Assembly (NCBI RefSeq): GCF_014648075.1
Contig: NZ_BMQK01000014.1
Coordinates: forward strand, 141,558-205,557
Source of the DNA: Streptomyces ruber
GTDB lineage: Bacteria > Actinomycetota > Actinomycetes > Streptomycetales > Streptomycetaceae
Reading direction: 5' to 3'
Length of the DNA stretch: 64,000 bases
The notes below the pieces were generated by a model. It saw nothing but the letters and a program-made list of their open reading frames with translations. It had not been told where the DNA came from and made no database searches. Made by a program: the position numbers and the translations under genes. This document shows, in pieces, positions 57,114 through 64,000 of this stretch. Numbering within the stretch: position 1 is the stretch's first letter; the number at the start of each line of letters is the position of its first letter.

Positions 57114-58403
57114 TCACCACCGGGGGGTCTCGGTCGGGAACGAGGGCTCGAAGCGGCGCATGTAGCCGGTGTCGTCGCGGTCGCGCAGCCCGCAGTCGAG
57201 GTACTGCCGGTGCAGCCGGGCGAGCGCGTCCCGGTCCAGTTCGACACCCAGACCGGGGGCCGTCGGCACGGCGACGCTGCCCTCGGTGAACCGCAGCGGG
57301 GTCGTGTCCACCACGTCCTCGTCCGGCCGCTTCCAGGGCCAGTGGGTGTCGCAGGCGTACGTCAGCCGGGGGGTCGCCGCCGCCAGGTGGGTCATCGCGG
57401 CGAGGCTGATGCCGAGGTGCGAGTTGGAGTGCATCGACAGGCCGAGACCGAAGGTGTCGGCGATCGCGGAGAGCTGGCCGCAGCGCCGCAGACCGCCCCA
57501 GAAGTGGTGGTCGGACAGGACGATGCCGACGGCCTTCCTCTCGACGGCCGGGGCGAGGTCGTCGAAGGAGACGACGCACATGTTGGTGGCGAGCGGGGTC
57601 GGGGTCCCACCGGCCACGGCCGCCATGCCCTCGACGCCCTCGGTCGGGTCCTCCAGGTACTGCAGGACGCCGTCCAGTTCGCGGGCGACGCGCAGGGAGG
57701 TCTCGACGCTCCACGCGGCGTTGGGGTCCAGGCGCAGGGGCAGGCCGGGGAAGGCCTCCCGCAGCGCCCTGATCGCCGCGATCTCCTCGTCCGGCGGGAA
57801 GACGCCGCCCTTGAGCTTGACCGAGGAGAAGCCGTACTCGTCGATCATGCGGCGGGCCTGCTCGACCAGGCCCGCCGGGTCGAGGGCCGCGCCCCAGTCG
57901 TCGTCCTCCTGGCCGGGGTGAGCGGCCCACTTGTAGAAGAGGTACGCGCTGTAGGGCACGGCGGGGCGCACCGCCCCGCCCAGCAGGTCGCTGACCGGCC
58001 GGCCCACGAGTTTGCCCTGGATGTCCAGGCAGGCGACGTCGAACGGCGACATGACCCGGTCCACGGTGCTGCTGCCGGTGACCATCCCGGACATGCCGTC
58101 GCCGCCCGGGGTGTCGGTGCCCAGCGCGCGAGTGGTGCGGGCGATCAGGTCGTGCAGGCTCCAGACGTCCATCCCGACCAGCTCGGCCGCGGCGCGGCGC
58201 AGCCGTTCGAGGTGCAGCGTGCCGCCGTAGGTCTCACCGATGCCGCTGACGCCGCCGTCCGTGGTGACCTCCACGACGGTGCGCAGCGCGTAGGGCTCGT
58301 GCACCCCGACGGTGTTGAGCAGGGGAGGGTCCCGGAAAGCCACGGGAGTCACGGTGACGTCGGCGATCGTTGCGGAGGTGTCTACCACGCAGGCCATCCT
58401 CAT
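57114..58403 (-). CDS. Enolase-superfamily sugar-acid dehydratase, glucarate type
   Basis: A 429-residue member of the glucarate dehydratase (GudD) subgroup. It abstracts the proton alpha to a carboxylate of an aldarate and eliminates water. Motifs are the KxK pair K196/K198 (SVKLKGG), metal ligands D226 (LRLDPNAAW), E251 (YLEDPTEG) and N274 (ATNMCVV), then D298 in SDHHFWGG and the catalytic H325 in SMHSNSHLGIS. The last two are hallmarks of GudD. Length and end (RDDTGYMRRFEPSFP) also fit. Substrate could be glucarate, idarate or a close relative. TTGTAGACA lies just upstream. Confidence 0.9.
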   Translation of the reverse strand: MRMACVVDTSATIADVTVTPVAFRDPPLLNTVGVHEPYALRTVVEVTTDGGVSGIGETYGGTLHLERLRRAAAELVGMDVWSLHDLIARTTRALGTDTPGGDGMSGMVTGSSTVDRVMSPFDVACLDIQGKLVGRPVSDLLGGAVRPAVPYSAYLFYKWAAHPGQEDDDWGAALDPAGLVEQARRMIDEYGFSSVKLKGGVFPPDEEIAAIRALREAFPGLPLRLDPNAAWSVETSLRVARELDGVLQYLEDPTEGVEGMAAVAGGTPTPLATNMCVVSFDDLAPAVERKAVGIVLSDHHFWGGLRRCGQLSAIADTFGLGLSMHSNSHLGISLAAMTHLAAATPRLTYACDTHWPWKRPDEDVVDTTPLRFTEGSVAVPTAPGLGVELDRDALARLHRQYLDCGLRDRDDTGYMRRFEPSFPTETPRW

Positions 58404-58422
58404 ATGTAGTCGGCGTTCTCAT

Positions 58423-58431
58423 TTGTAGACA
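58423..58431. promoter_or_regulatory. TTGTAGACA motif before glucarate dehydratase gene
   Basis: TTGTAGACA at 58423-58431, 20 bp before the enolase-like gene, is repeated at 59609-59617 and, as the reverse TGTCTACCA with one change, at 58380-58388 within the first codons of that gene. A TNGTnnnACNA-like core is typical of GntR-family (FadR/VanR) operators. No GntR gene is in the window. Confidence 0.5.
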
Positions 58432-58489
58432 GGGCCTGTGGTGCTGTCAATGGTCGTGACCGGACGCGGGAAAGTGCGGGACAGCGCCC

Positions 58490-59476
58490 CTACGGCACCG
58501 GCGTCAGCAGCACGCCCTCGGTCATGAAGCGCTCGAGGTTGCGCAGGGCCAGATCGCCCATGGCCTCGCGCGTCTCCCGGGTGGCGCTGGCGATGTGGGG
58601 GAGCAGCACCACCCGGTCCGAGTCGGACAACGCCCGCGGGACGTGCGGCTCGTCGGCGAAGACGTCGAGCGCCGCGCCCGCGATCCGGCCCGACGTGACC
58701 GCCGCGACCAGGGCTTCCTCGTCGACGACGCTGCCCCGGGCGACGTTCACCAGGTAGCCCTCGGGGCCGAGCGCGTCCAGTACCGCGGCCGAGACCAGCC
58801 CCCGGGTGCCCGCGCCGCCCGCGACCGTGACGACGAGCGCGTCGCACTCCGCCGCCAGCGCCTCGGCGGTGGGCGCATGACGCCAGGTCACCCCGCGCAC
58901 GGGGCGGCGCGAGCAGTAGGCGACCCGGATGCCGAAACCCTCGAGCCGCCGCGCCACGGCCCGGCCGATGCGGCCCAGGCCCAGGATGCCCACCCGCTTC
59001 CCGCTCACCCGGGTGGCGAGCGGGAAGGGCGCGTCCGCCCAGTGCCCCGCGCGTACGTACCGGTCGGCGGCGGACAGCCGGCGCATCACGTCGATCAGCG
59101 CGCCGACGGCGAGGTCGGCCACGCAGTCGGTGAGCACGTCGGGAGTGTTGCTGACGTCGATGCCGCGGGCCCGGGCGCGGGCCACGTCCGTGGTCTCGTA
59201 CCCGACGCCGAAGTGGACGATGGCCCGCAGCCGGGGCAGCGCGTCCATCAGGGCGTCGTCGACGCCGGACCGCGCGCTCGTCACCGCGGCCACCACGTCC
59301 TGCGCGTGCTGGGCCAGCCGGGCGTCCGGGTCGGGCGGTTCGTGCAGGCGCACCGTCCGGTAGCGCTCGGACAGGGCCTTCTCCAGGGAGGGGAGCAGCG
59401 GGGACACCTGGAGCACGGTGCCCGTGCCGCCCGGGGTGGCGGCGGGGACGGCCGCGGCGGTGACGGAATCGGACAT
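58490..59476 (-). CDS. Second D-2-hydroxyacid dehydrogenase
   Basis: A 328-residue NAD(P)-dependent dehydrogenase of the glyoxylate/hydroxypyruvate reductase type. VGILGLGRIGRAVARRLEGF is the nucleotide motif, the catalytic Arg is in NVARGSVVDEEAL, Glu in FADEPHVP, and His in LLPHIASAT. ATG 59476 has GACGGGAGTG upstream and is preferred to the frame start at 59587. First gene of the operon (then enolase, dehydrogenase, KdgD); the gap to the enolase gene is 86 bp and holds its own operator-like motif. Confidence 0.9.
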   Translation of the reverse strand: MSDSVTAAAVPAATPGGTGTVLQVSPLLPSLEKALSERYRTVRLHEPPDPDARLAQHAQDVVAAVTSARSGVDDALMDALPRLRAIVHFGVGYETTDVARARARGIDVSNTPDVLTDCVADLAVGALIDVMRRLSAADRYVRAGHWADAPFPLATRVSGKRVGILGLGRIGRAVARRLEGFGIRVAYCSRRPVRGVTWRHAPTAEALAAECDALVVTVAGGAGTRGLVSAAVLDALGPEGYLVNVARGSVVDEEALVAAVTSGRIAGAALDVFADEPHVPRALSDSDRVVLLPHIASATRETREAMGDLALRNLERFMTEGVLLTPVP

Positions 59477-59608
59477 GGGAACACTCCCGTCGTCGTGGGG
59501 GCTGCCGGTGACGGTGTGCGTCGGATCGATCCGTCGCTGCGCGCGTCTTGACGCTGCCGTGACGCCGGTCTTGGCTTCGGCGTTCACAGATACGGACCGG
59601 GTACGCAG

Positions 59609-59617
59609 TTGTAGACA
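59609..59617. promoter_or_regulatory. TTGTAGACA motif in divergent promoter region
   Basis: A second exact TTGTAGACA (followed by GCTG) lies between the first operon gene (start 59476) and the divergent binding-protein remnant (start 59683). It could control both directions. See the copy at 58423. Confidence 0.5.
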
Positions 59618-59682
59618 GCTGGTGGCGGCTGGACCGTACCCCCCTGATCGGAACGCGACACATCAGCACTCCCCCCGGAGAC

Positions 59683-60246
59683 ATGCCGACGATGAAGTCC
59701 TCCGTCTCGACCACCCCCCGCCCCGCCCGCGGGCGGCGCCCCGTACGACCACCGCGATGCTGCTGGCGGGCTCCGTGCTGATGTCCGGCGGGTGCGCCGT
59801 GGCAGGCAGCGCGGGCGGCGACACCGGCCGTGCCGACGGCAGCACCCTGCGGGTGGTGCTCACCCAGGGACCGACGACACCGGAACCCTGCGAAGCCTCC
59901 CTGACCGGCACCGGCACCGGCGTCGTCCGGTCCGACAGCACCGGGCCGCTGGTCGAACGCGACCCCACCACGGGGGAGTTGCACCCCCTGCTGGCGACCG
60001 GCTGGGAACGGACCCGCCCCCGCACCTGGACCTTCGAGACGCGCTCCGGGGTGACCTTCCAGAACGGCGCGCCCTTCACCGCCGAGGACGCCGCCTTCTC
60101 CATCGACCGGGCGGTCAACTCCGACCTCGCCTGCAACGTCGAGGGTTACGTCCTCGGCGACGACGACCTGGAGGTGGAGGCGGTGAGCGACACCCGGCTG
60201 ACCGTCACCACGAAGGAACCCGACCCCATCCTGCCGCTGCGCGCCG
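59683..60246 (+). pseudogene. Family 5 solute-binding protein, truncated and frameshifted
   Basis: The N-terminal third of an ABC binding lipoprotein. The ATG at 59683 (or 59692) has CCGGAG upstream and encodes MPTMKSSVSTTPRPARGRRP, then the frame fails. The lipoprotein signal and mature part continue in the next frame (MLLAGSVLMSGGC, LRVVLTQGPTTPEPCEASL, GELHPLLATGWERTRPRTWT, FQNGAPFTAEDAAFSIDRAV) to about 60246. There sequence switches abruptly to a TSUP permease. About 350 residues are missing. Being divergent from the aldarate operon, it was probably that pathway's transporter. Confidence 0.82.
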
Positions 60247-60726
60247 CCGGGAGTGGCGGCGGGCGCGCTGCTCGTGGCGGTACTGCCCGCCCGCCACCTC
60301 GCGCTCCTCATCGCCGGGGTGGTCCTCGTCGGTGGCGCGGCGAGCGCGGCGGGCTTCGTGCCACGGCAGCGGCGGCGCTCCGTGCTCCTGGCCGGCCTGG
60401 CGTCGGGCCTGATGGGCACGGCGACGTCCATCGGCGGCCCGCCCATGGCGATGGTGTGACAGCGGCTGAACGGGCCGGAACTGCGCGCCACCATGAGCGC
60501 GTTCTTCCTCGTCGGCTCGCTGATGAGCCTCGCCGCGCTGACGGTGGCCGGCACCGTCGGGACCCACGCCCTGCAGCGCGCCGCGCTGCTCGCTCCCGCG
60601 GCCGTGGCCGGAGTGCTGCTCTCGCGTCCGCTGACCCGCCGGCTGAACCCGCGGCGCACCCGGGCGGTGGCCACGGTGCTCGTCGTCGCCGGTGCGTCGG
60701 TGCTGGTGGCGCGGCAGTTCGTCTGA
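60247..60726 (+). pseudogene. TSUP/TauE-SafE permease remnant with in-frame stop
   Basis: About 158 codons of the C-terminal two-thirds of a TSUP sulfite/anion exporter: ARHLALLIAGVVLVGGAASA, LLAGLASGLMGTATSIGGPP, then after a TGA at 60457-60459 the same frame continues QRLNGPELRATMSAFFLVGS and ends ARQFV. The family has Trp or Tyr at the stop position, so TGG to TGA is the likely change. The N terminus is lost at the junction with the binding-protein fragment. Confidence 0.85.
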
Positions 60727-60848
60727 ACGGCTCTCCCACGCACCCCGCCGCTTGAACTAGGGTGCTGCCTTCCGAGGCGTGCCCGAGGGCGGCCGGCCCG
60801 CACCACCGGGCGGTCGCGGTCACGCCCCGTTCCGGAGGGAGCGAACGC

Positions 60849-61694
60849 ATGCCGTCCTACGAGGTGACCGCCGCGAGCGCCGCGGAGATGCCCAGGTTCA
60901 GGGAATGGGCCGACGCGGAGGGCTGGAACCCCGGCCGGTCGGACGTGATCCCCTTCCAGGCGGCCGACCCGCGCGGCTTCTTCCTCGGCCGGCTGGACGG
61001 TGAGCCGGTGGCCTCGGTCTCGGCCGTGCGCTACGGCACGGACTTCGGGTTCATCGGGTTCTACATCTCCCGTCCCGCGGTCCGCGGGCAGGGCTACGGC
61101 ATCCGGTTGTGGCAGGCCGCGACGGAGCACCTCGCCGGCCGCAACGTCGCCCTCGACGGCGTGGTGGACCAGCAGGAGAACTACCGCAGGTCGGGCTTTC
61201 GCCGGGTGTGGAACCACGTGCGGTACGCCGGTGTGCCGAGGGGGGCGGAGGCGTCGGCGGGCATCCGGCTCGTCGACGGCCGCGACGTACCCTTCGGTCA
61301 GCTGGCGGACTACGACCGGCGCTTCTTCCCCGCGGAGCGTGAGGCGTTCCTCTCCCTGTGGGTCGGTCTCCCGTCGCACAGGTCACTGGCCGCCGTACGT
61401 GACGGACGCCTGGAAGGATTCGTGGTGATGCGCCCCGCCGCGACCGGCTTCCGCATCGGCCCGCTGCACGCCGCCTCCCAGGACGTCGCCTCCGCCCTGA
61501 TCCACGGCCTGGTCGGCGACGCCCCGGAAGAGCCGGTCGCGGTGGACGTGCCCGACGTCAACGCACCCTCCGTCGCACTGATGCAACGCCTCGGCCTCAA
61601 GCCCACGTTCGAGTGCGCCCGGATGTACACCGGCCCGACCCCGGACACCGACCACGCCGGCGTCTTCGCCACCACGACGCTCGAACTGGGCTAG
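60849..61694 (+). CDS. GNAT acetyltransferase with Acetyltransf_18-like C-terminal domain
   Basis: A 281-residue two-part acetyltransferase. The N-terminal GNAT domain (about 3-125) has FIGFYISRPAVRGQGYGIRL as strand 4 and the CoA loop. The C-terminal domain (about 135-270, FPAEREAFLSLWVGLPSHRS, GPLHAASQDVASALIHGLVG) matches the second domain of Acetyltransf_18 proteins. GGAGGGAGC precedes ATG 60849. The acceptor is unknown. Its stop overlaps the stop of the convergent small gene. Confidence 0.9.
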   Translation: MPSYEVTAASAAEMPRFREWADAEGWNPGRSDVIPFQAADPRGFFLGRLDGEPVASVSAVRYGTDFGFIGFYISRPAVRGQGYGIRLWQAATEHLAGRNVALDGVVDQQENYRRSGFRRVWNHVRYAGVPRGAEASAGIRLVDGRDVPFGQLADYDRRFFPAEREAFLSLWVGLPSHRSLAAVRDGRLEGFVVMRPAATGFRIGPLHAASQDVASALIHGLVGDAPEEPVAVDVPDVNAPSVALMQRLGLKPTFECARMYTGPTPDTDHAGVFATTTLELG

Positions 61695-61855
61695 TCGCCG
61701 CCGCCCCCTCCGTCGGAGGAGCCGTCGCCCCAGGAGCTTCCGCCGTCGTCTCCGCCGTCGAACGACCAGCGGCCCCTCGGCCTGCCTCTCGAAAGCGCGC
61801 GGAGCAACGCGAAAGCGACGACCACGATGATCACCGCGTACCAGACGGTTTCCAT
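61691..61855 (-). CDS. Small single-pass membrane protein (54 aa)
   Basis: A 54-residue protein: METVWYAVIIVVVAFALLRA forms one membrane helix. A basic stretch (LSRGRPRGRW) follows, then a Gly/Ser/Asp-rich tail ending SSDGGGGGD. GGGGGCACTCC lies before the ATG at 61855. Gly-rich tails of this kind are seen on TPM-like and other actinobacterial membrane proteins; function unknown. It converges on the GNAT gene with a 4-bp overlap. Confidence 0.65.
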   Translation of the reverse strand: METVWYAVIIVVVAFALLRALSRGRPRGRWSFDGGDDGGSSWGDGSSDGGGGGD

Positions 61856-61963
61856 GGAGTGCCCCCGTGACGGTCGTGCAGATGTGACGGCACGATGCCC
61901 CGACGGCACTGTGCGGACACGGCACTTGAGGTAGTGCAGAGCTTCGCGGGGCAGACTGGTGCC

Positions 61964-62341
61964 ATGACGAAGTCTTCCGTACCGTCCGCCCGTCACGCCT
62001 TCTCGGGTTCCCTGCTGTCGCTGTGGTCACAGGACTCCGTGCTGTCCATCGGCTCCGTGGGGTCGGTGCTGTCCATCGGGTCCGTCGGTTCCGCCCTGTC
62101 GGTCGGCTCGATCGGCAGCGCCCTCTCGGCCGGTTCGATCGGCTCCGCCCTGTCGCTGGTCTCGGCCGGGTCGTGGCTGAGCACGGGATCGCTGTTCTCC
62201 GCGCAGTCACGGTGGTCGGTGCTGTCCGCGCGTTCCTCCCGCGGCCTGCTGTCCGCCGGAGCGGTGGCGGCGGCGGCCGGAACCGCTCTGCTGCTGACCC
62301 GGACGCTGCACAGGGCCGACGCCGGGACCGGCGGGCGCTGA
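61964..62341 (+). CDS. Nonapeptide-repeat protein with C-terminal membrane helix
   Basis: A 125-residue protein. From about residue 28 to 85 it is built of 9-residue units of consensus SIGSALSxG (SVGSVLSIG, SVGSALSVG, SIGSALSAG, SIGSALSLV, SAGSWLSTG), with small residues in fixed register. A C-terminal hydrophobic helix (about 96-113, LLSAGAVAAAAGTALLL) and a short basic tail follow. The DNA repeat unit is 27 bp. It suggests a small beta-solenoid tethered to the membrane. ATG 61964 (MTKSSVPSARHAFSGSLLSL) follows a weak ribosome site. Function unknown. Confidence 0.75.
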   Translation: MTKSSVPSARHAFSGSLLSLWSQDSVLSIGSVGSVLSIGSVGSALSVGSIGSALSAGSIGSALSLVSAGSWLSTGSLFSAQSRWSVLSARSSRGLLSAGAVAAAAGTALLLTRTLHRADAGTGGR

Positions 62342-62574
62342 CCGTCCCGGTGCGGTGTGCCGCCCCGGGACGGGAGGCACCCGGAGGCGGCCGCTCCCGC
62401 GCCGACGGCGACGAGGAGACAGCCGCCGACGCGGTTCCCTGCGGCGGCGCCGGGCGGGACGGCCGAACACCCTCCGCGGCAGCCCGAGGAACCTCCGCGC
62501 GAGACCGTCCCGGCGGCCGGAGCGCGTGACGGCCTGCACCGCGGTGCCCTCGGCGGCGGGCTCCACCGGAGCCG

Positions 62575-64000
62575 CTACCGGTACGCGCGGTCCTGGTCGG
62601 CGAGAGCGGCGAGACGGGCGCGGACGGCGCCGGCCTCGGGGACCCCGAGATCGGTGTACAGGTCCAGGGCGTCCGCCCAGTGGTGCCGGGCGGCGGTCAG
62701 ATCGCCGGTGACCTGGTGGGCGGCGGCGATCCCCTCGTGGGCGCGGGCCTGCTCGTACCGTTCCCCCGTCTCCACCGCCAGGGCCAGCGCCTCGGCGTGC
62801 CGGGCGTGGGCCTCCGCCGTCCGGCCGCTCGTCCGCAGGGCCTCGCCCAGGCCGTTGAGCGCCTGGACCTCGACGGGCCGGTAGCCGGTGTCCCGGGACA
62901 GCTCCAGGGCGCGGCGGTGATGGTCCACGGCCTGTTCGCCCCGGCCCTGCCGGCAGCGGGCCACTCCCAGATGGGTCAGCGCGTAGCTCTGGCCGATCCG
63001 GCTGCCGAGGCGCTCGAAGAGGCCCAGGGCACGGTGGTGGTGCTCCACGGCCCGCTCGACCTCTCCCCGGCGGCAGTAGGACACGCCCAGGTTGGTGAGC
63101 ACATAGCCCTGGCCGACCCGGTCGCCCTGCTGCTCGAAGAGGGCCAGGGCGAGGTGCAGGTGCCGTACCCCCTGCTCGAAGTCCCCCTGCAGGCCGAAGA
63201 CGGTGCCCAGGGAGGTCAGCGTGTAGGCCTGGCCGTCCCGGTTGCCGGTCTGCCGGAAGATGTTCAGGGCGCGCCGGTGGTCGTCGGCGGCCTGCGGGTA
63301 GCACCCCTGCCGCCAGTGCACCAGACCGAGGTAGTACAGGGCGGACGCCTGGCCGTTCCGGTTGTCCGTCCGGCGGAAGAGTTCCACGGCGCGGAGGTGC
63401 TCGTCGACGGCCTGCGGGTAACGCCCCTGCCGCCAGTGGGCCATGCCCAGGTGGGCCAGCGCGGCGGCCTGACCGTCCAGGTGACCGGTCTGCCGGAAGA
63501 TGTCGAGGGCTTGGCGGTGGTGGCCGACCGCCTGCGGGTAGCGACCCTGCCGCCAGTGGACGAAGCCCAGACCGGTCAGCGCGTAGCCTTCGGCGTCGGG
63601 GTCGTCCGCACGGCGGGCGGCGTGCAGGGCATGGGTGTGGATGGTCAGCGCGACGACATAGTGGCCGCCGATGTCCAGGTAGCGGAAGAGCGCGGCGGCC
63701 AGCTCACAGGCGTGGCCGTGCCAGCCGTGGTCGGCGGCGTGGGCGCAGACGGCGACCAGGTTGGCGCGCTCGTCGCCCAGCCAGGTCCGCGCGGCCTTCG
63801 GGTCGTCGACCGGCGGGGCGGGCGTCACCGGTGCGGGACGGAGCGACCGGGGACGCGGGTCCAGCCGGTGGTGGCCGAGGGTGGTGGTGGCGGCGGTGGC
63901 GGCGGCCAGGTAGTGGTCGAACAGGCGGGTCAGCGCGGCGTGCCGGTCGGGTTCGGGGTCGGTGGTGGCGGTCAGTTCGGCGGCGTAGGCGCGCAGCAGG
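62575..64000 (-). CDS. AfsR/SARP-type regulator, TPR C-terminal part (partial)
   Basis: The last 475 or so residues of a large regulator whose 5' end lies beyond the window. The visible part begins LLRAYAAELTATTDPEPDRH then AALTRLFDHYLAAATAA, the end of the NB-ARC/winged region of BTAD-NB-ARC-TPR (AfsR-like) activators (family motif HDLLRxYA). Then come about eight tetratricopeptide repeats of 40 residues with the strong consensus GLVHWRQGRYPQAVxHHRQA and ALDIFRQTGxxxGQAxAL. In AfsR-like proteins the TPR part binds partners or regulates the ATPase switch. No TTA codon is seen in the visible portion. Confidence 0.9.
   Translation of the reverse strand, partial: LLRAYAAELTATTDPEPDRHAALTRLFDHYLAAATAATTTLGHHRLDPRPRSLRPAPVTPAPPVDDPKAARTWLGDERANLVAVCAHAADHGWHGHACELAAALFRYLDIGGHYVVALTIHTHALHAARRADDPDAEGYALTGLGFVHWRQGRYPQAVGHHRQALDIFRQTGHLDGQAAALAHLGMAHWRQGRYPQAVDEHLRAVELFRRTDNRNGQASALYYLGLVHWRQGCYPQAADDHRRALNIFRQTGNRDGQAYTLTSLGTVFGLQGDFEQGVRHLHLALALFEQQGDRVGQGYVLTNLGVSYCRRGEVERAVEHHHRALGLFERLGSRIGQSYALTHLGVARCRQGRGEQAVDHHRRALELSRDTGYRPVEVQALNGLGEALRTSGRTAEAHARHAEALALAVETGERYEQARAHEGIAAAHQVTGDLTAARHHWADALDLYTDLGVPEAGAVRARLAALADQDRAYR

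Noticed and set aside
55983..58409. 808-residue plus-strand ORF across the glucarate operon
   Set aside because: Antisense to the dehydrogenase and enolase genes with Ser/Arg-rich sequence and no motif.
62575..64000. Regular 120-bp periodicity resembling a DNA repeat array
   Set aside because: The period matches 40-residue TPR protein repeats in an open frame; it is coding.
1..64000. tRNA, rRNA, integrase/attachment sites or insertion sequences
   Set aside because: I looked for cloverleaf ends, conserved rRNA segments, transposase/integrase motifs and terminal inverted repeats and found none that I could support by eye.

Overview
This is a chromosomal window from a high-GC actinomycete, almost certainly a Streptomyces. 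Codon third positions are strongly G/C, GTG starts and 4-bp ATGA/GTGA gene overlaps are common, and the gene content is typical of the genus: a class F sortase, a partial AfsR/SARP-type TPR regulator, a six-gene mce operon, gas vesicle genes, a sulfur-type leader peptide, and many MerR, TetR, LacI, PucR and Lrp regulators. I saw no rRNA, tRNA, CRISPR array, intact insertion sequence or prophage.

Layout. 0-9.4 kb: oxidative-stress pair (a Fur regulator divergent from catalase-peroxidase katG), an ABC-2-like membrane protein, a lipoprotein, a DMT-type permease gene with a local double frameshift, a MerR regulator divergent from a SulP anion transporter, and an anti-sigma-type ATPase. 9.4-18.5 kb: a GH35 beta-galactosidase with a LacI regulator and an SGNH hydrolase, a TetR regulator divergent from an alpha/beta-hydrolase, a GNAT, a cupin and a large secreted phosphoesterase. 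18.9-25.6 kb: an AbgT transporter stub next to an Lrp regulator, joined at a 15-bp repeat array; a PoxB-like enzyme; and two flavin monooxygenases behind a cysteine-type leader peptide and attenuator hairpin, which points to organosulfur use.

25.6-27.0 kb is a gene graveyard. Fragments of a peptide ABC transporter (binding protein, ATPase), a HTH regulator and a glycosyltransferase lie end to end. Immediately after it is a short gas vesicle cluster (27.05-29.8 kb) with two unusual GvpA-family proteins, one with a zinc ribbon and one fused to PH/GRAM-like domains, followed by GvpK and GvpF/L.

29.8-46.9 kb: a PucR regulator and three secreted proteins face a complete mce lipid-import operon (ATPase, two YrbE permeases, MceA-F, four Mce-associated membrane proteins), all tightly coupled. 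47.3-54.9 kb: a Gfo/Idh/MocA oxidoreductase, a MerR regulator divergent from a double alpha/beta-hydrolase, a VOC-protein remnant, a Cmx-like efflux pump, and a secreted DUF4142 protein beside a sortase. 55.0-60.7 kb: a glucarate-type catabolic operon (two D-2-hydroxyacid dehydrogenases, a glucarate-dehydratase-like enolase and KdgD), with the repeated motif TTGTAGACA upstream of its two transcription-start regions. Opposite lies a second graveyard, a truncated binding protein fused to a broken TSUP permease. 60.8-64 kb: a GNAT, a tiny membrane protein, a 9-residue-repeat membrane protein, and the C-terminal part of a large TPR regulator that runs off the window.

The items I consider most worth following are the atypical gas vesicle proteins and their truncated-looking cluster, the leader peptide/attenuator ahead of the monooxygenases, the nonapeptide-repeat protein, the divergent secreted-protein block beside mce, and the two scrambled transporter remnants.
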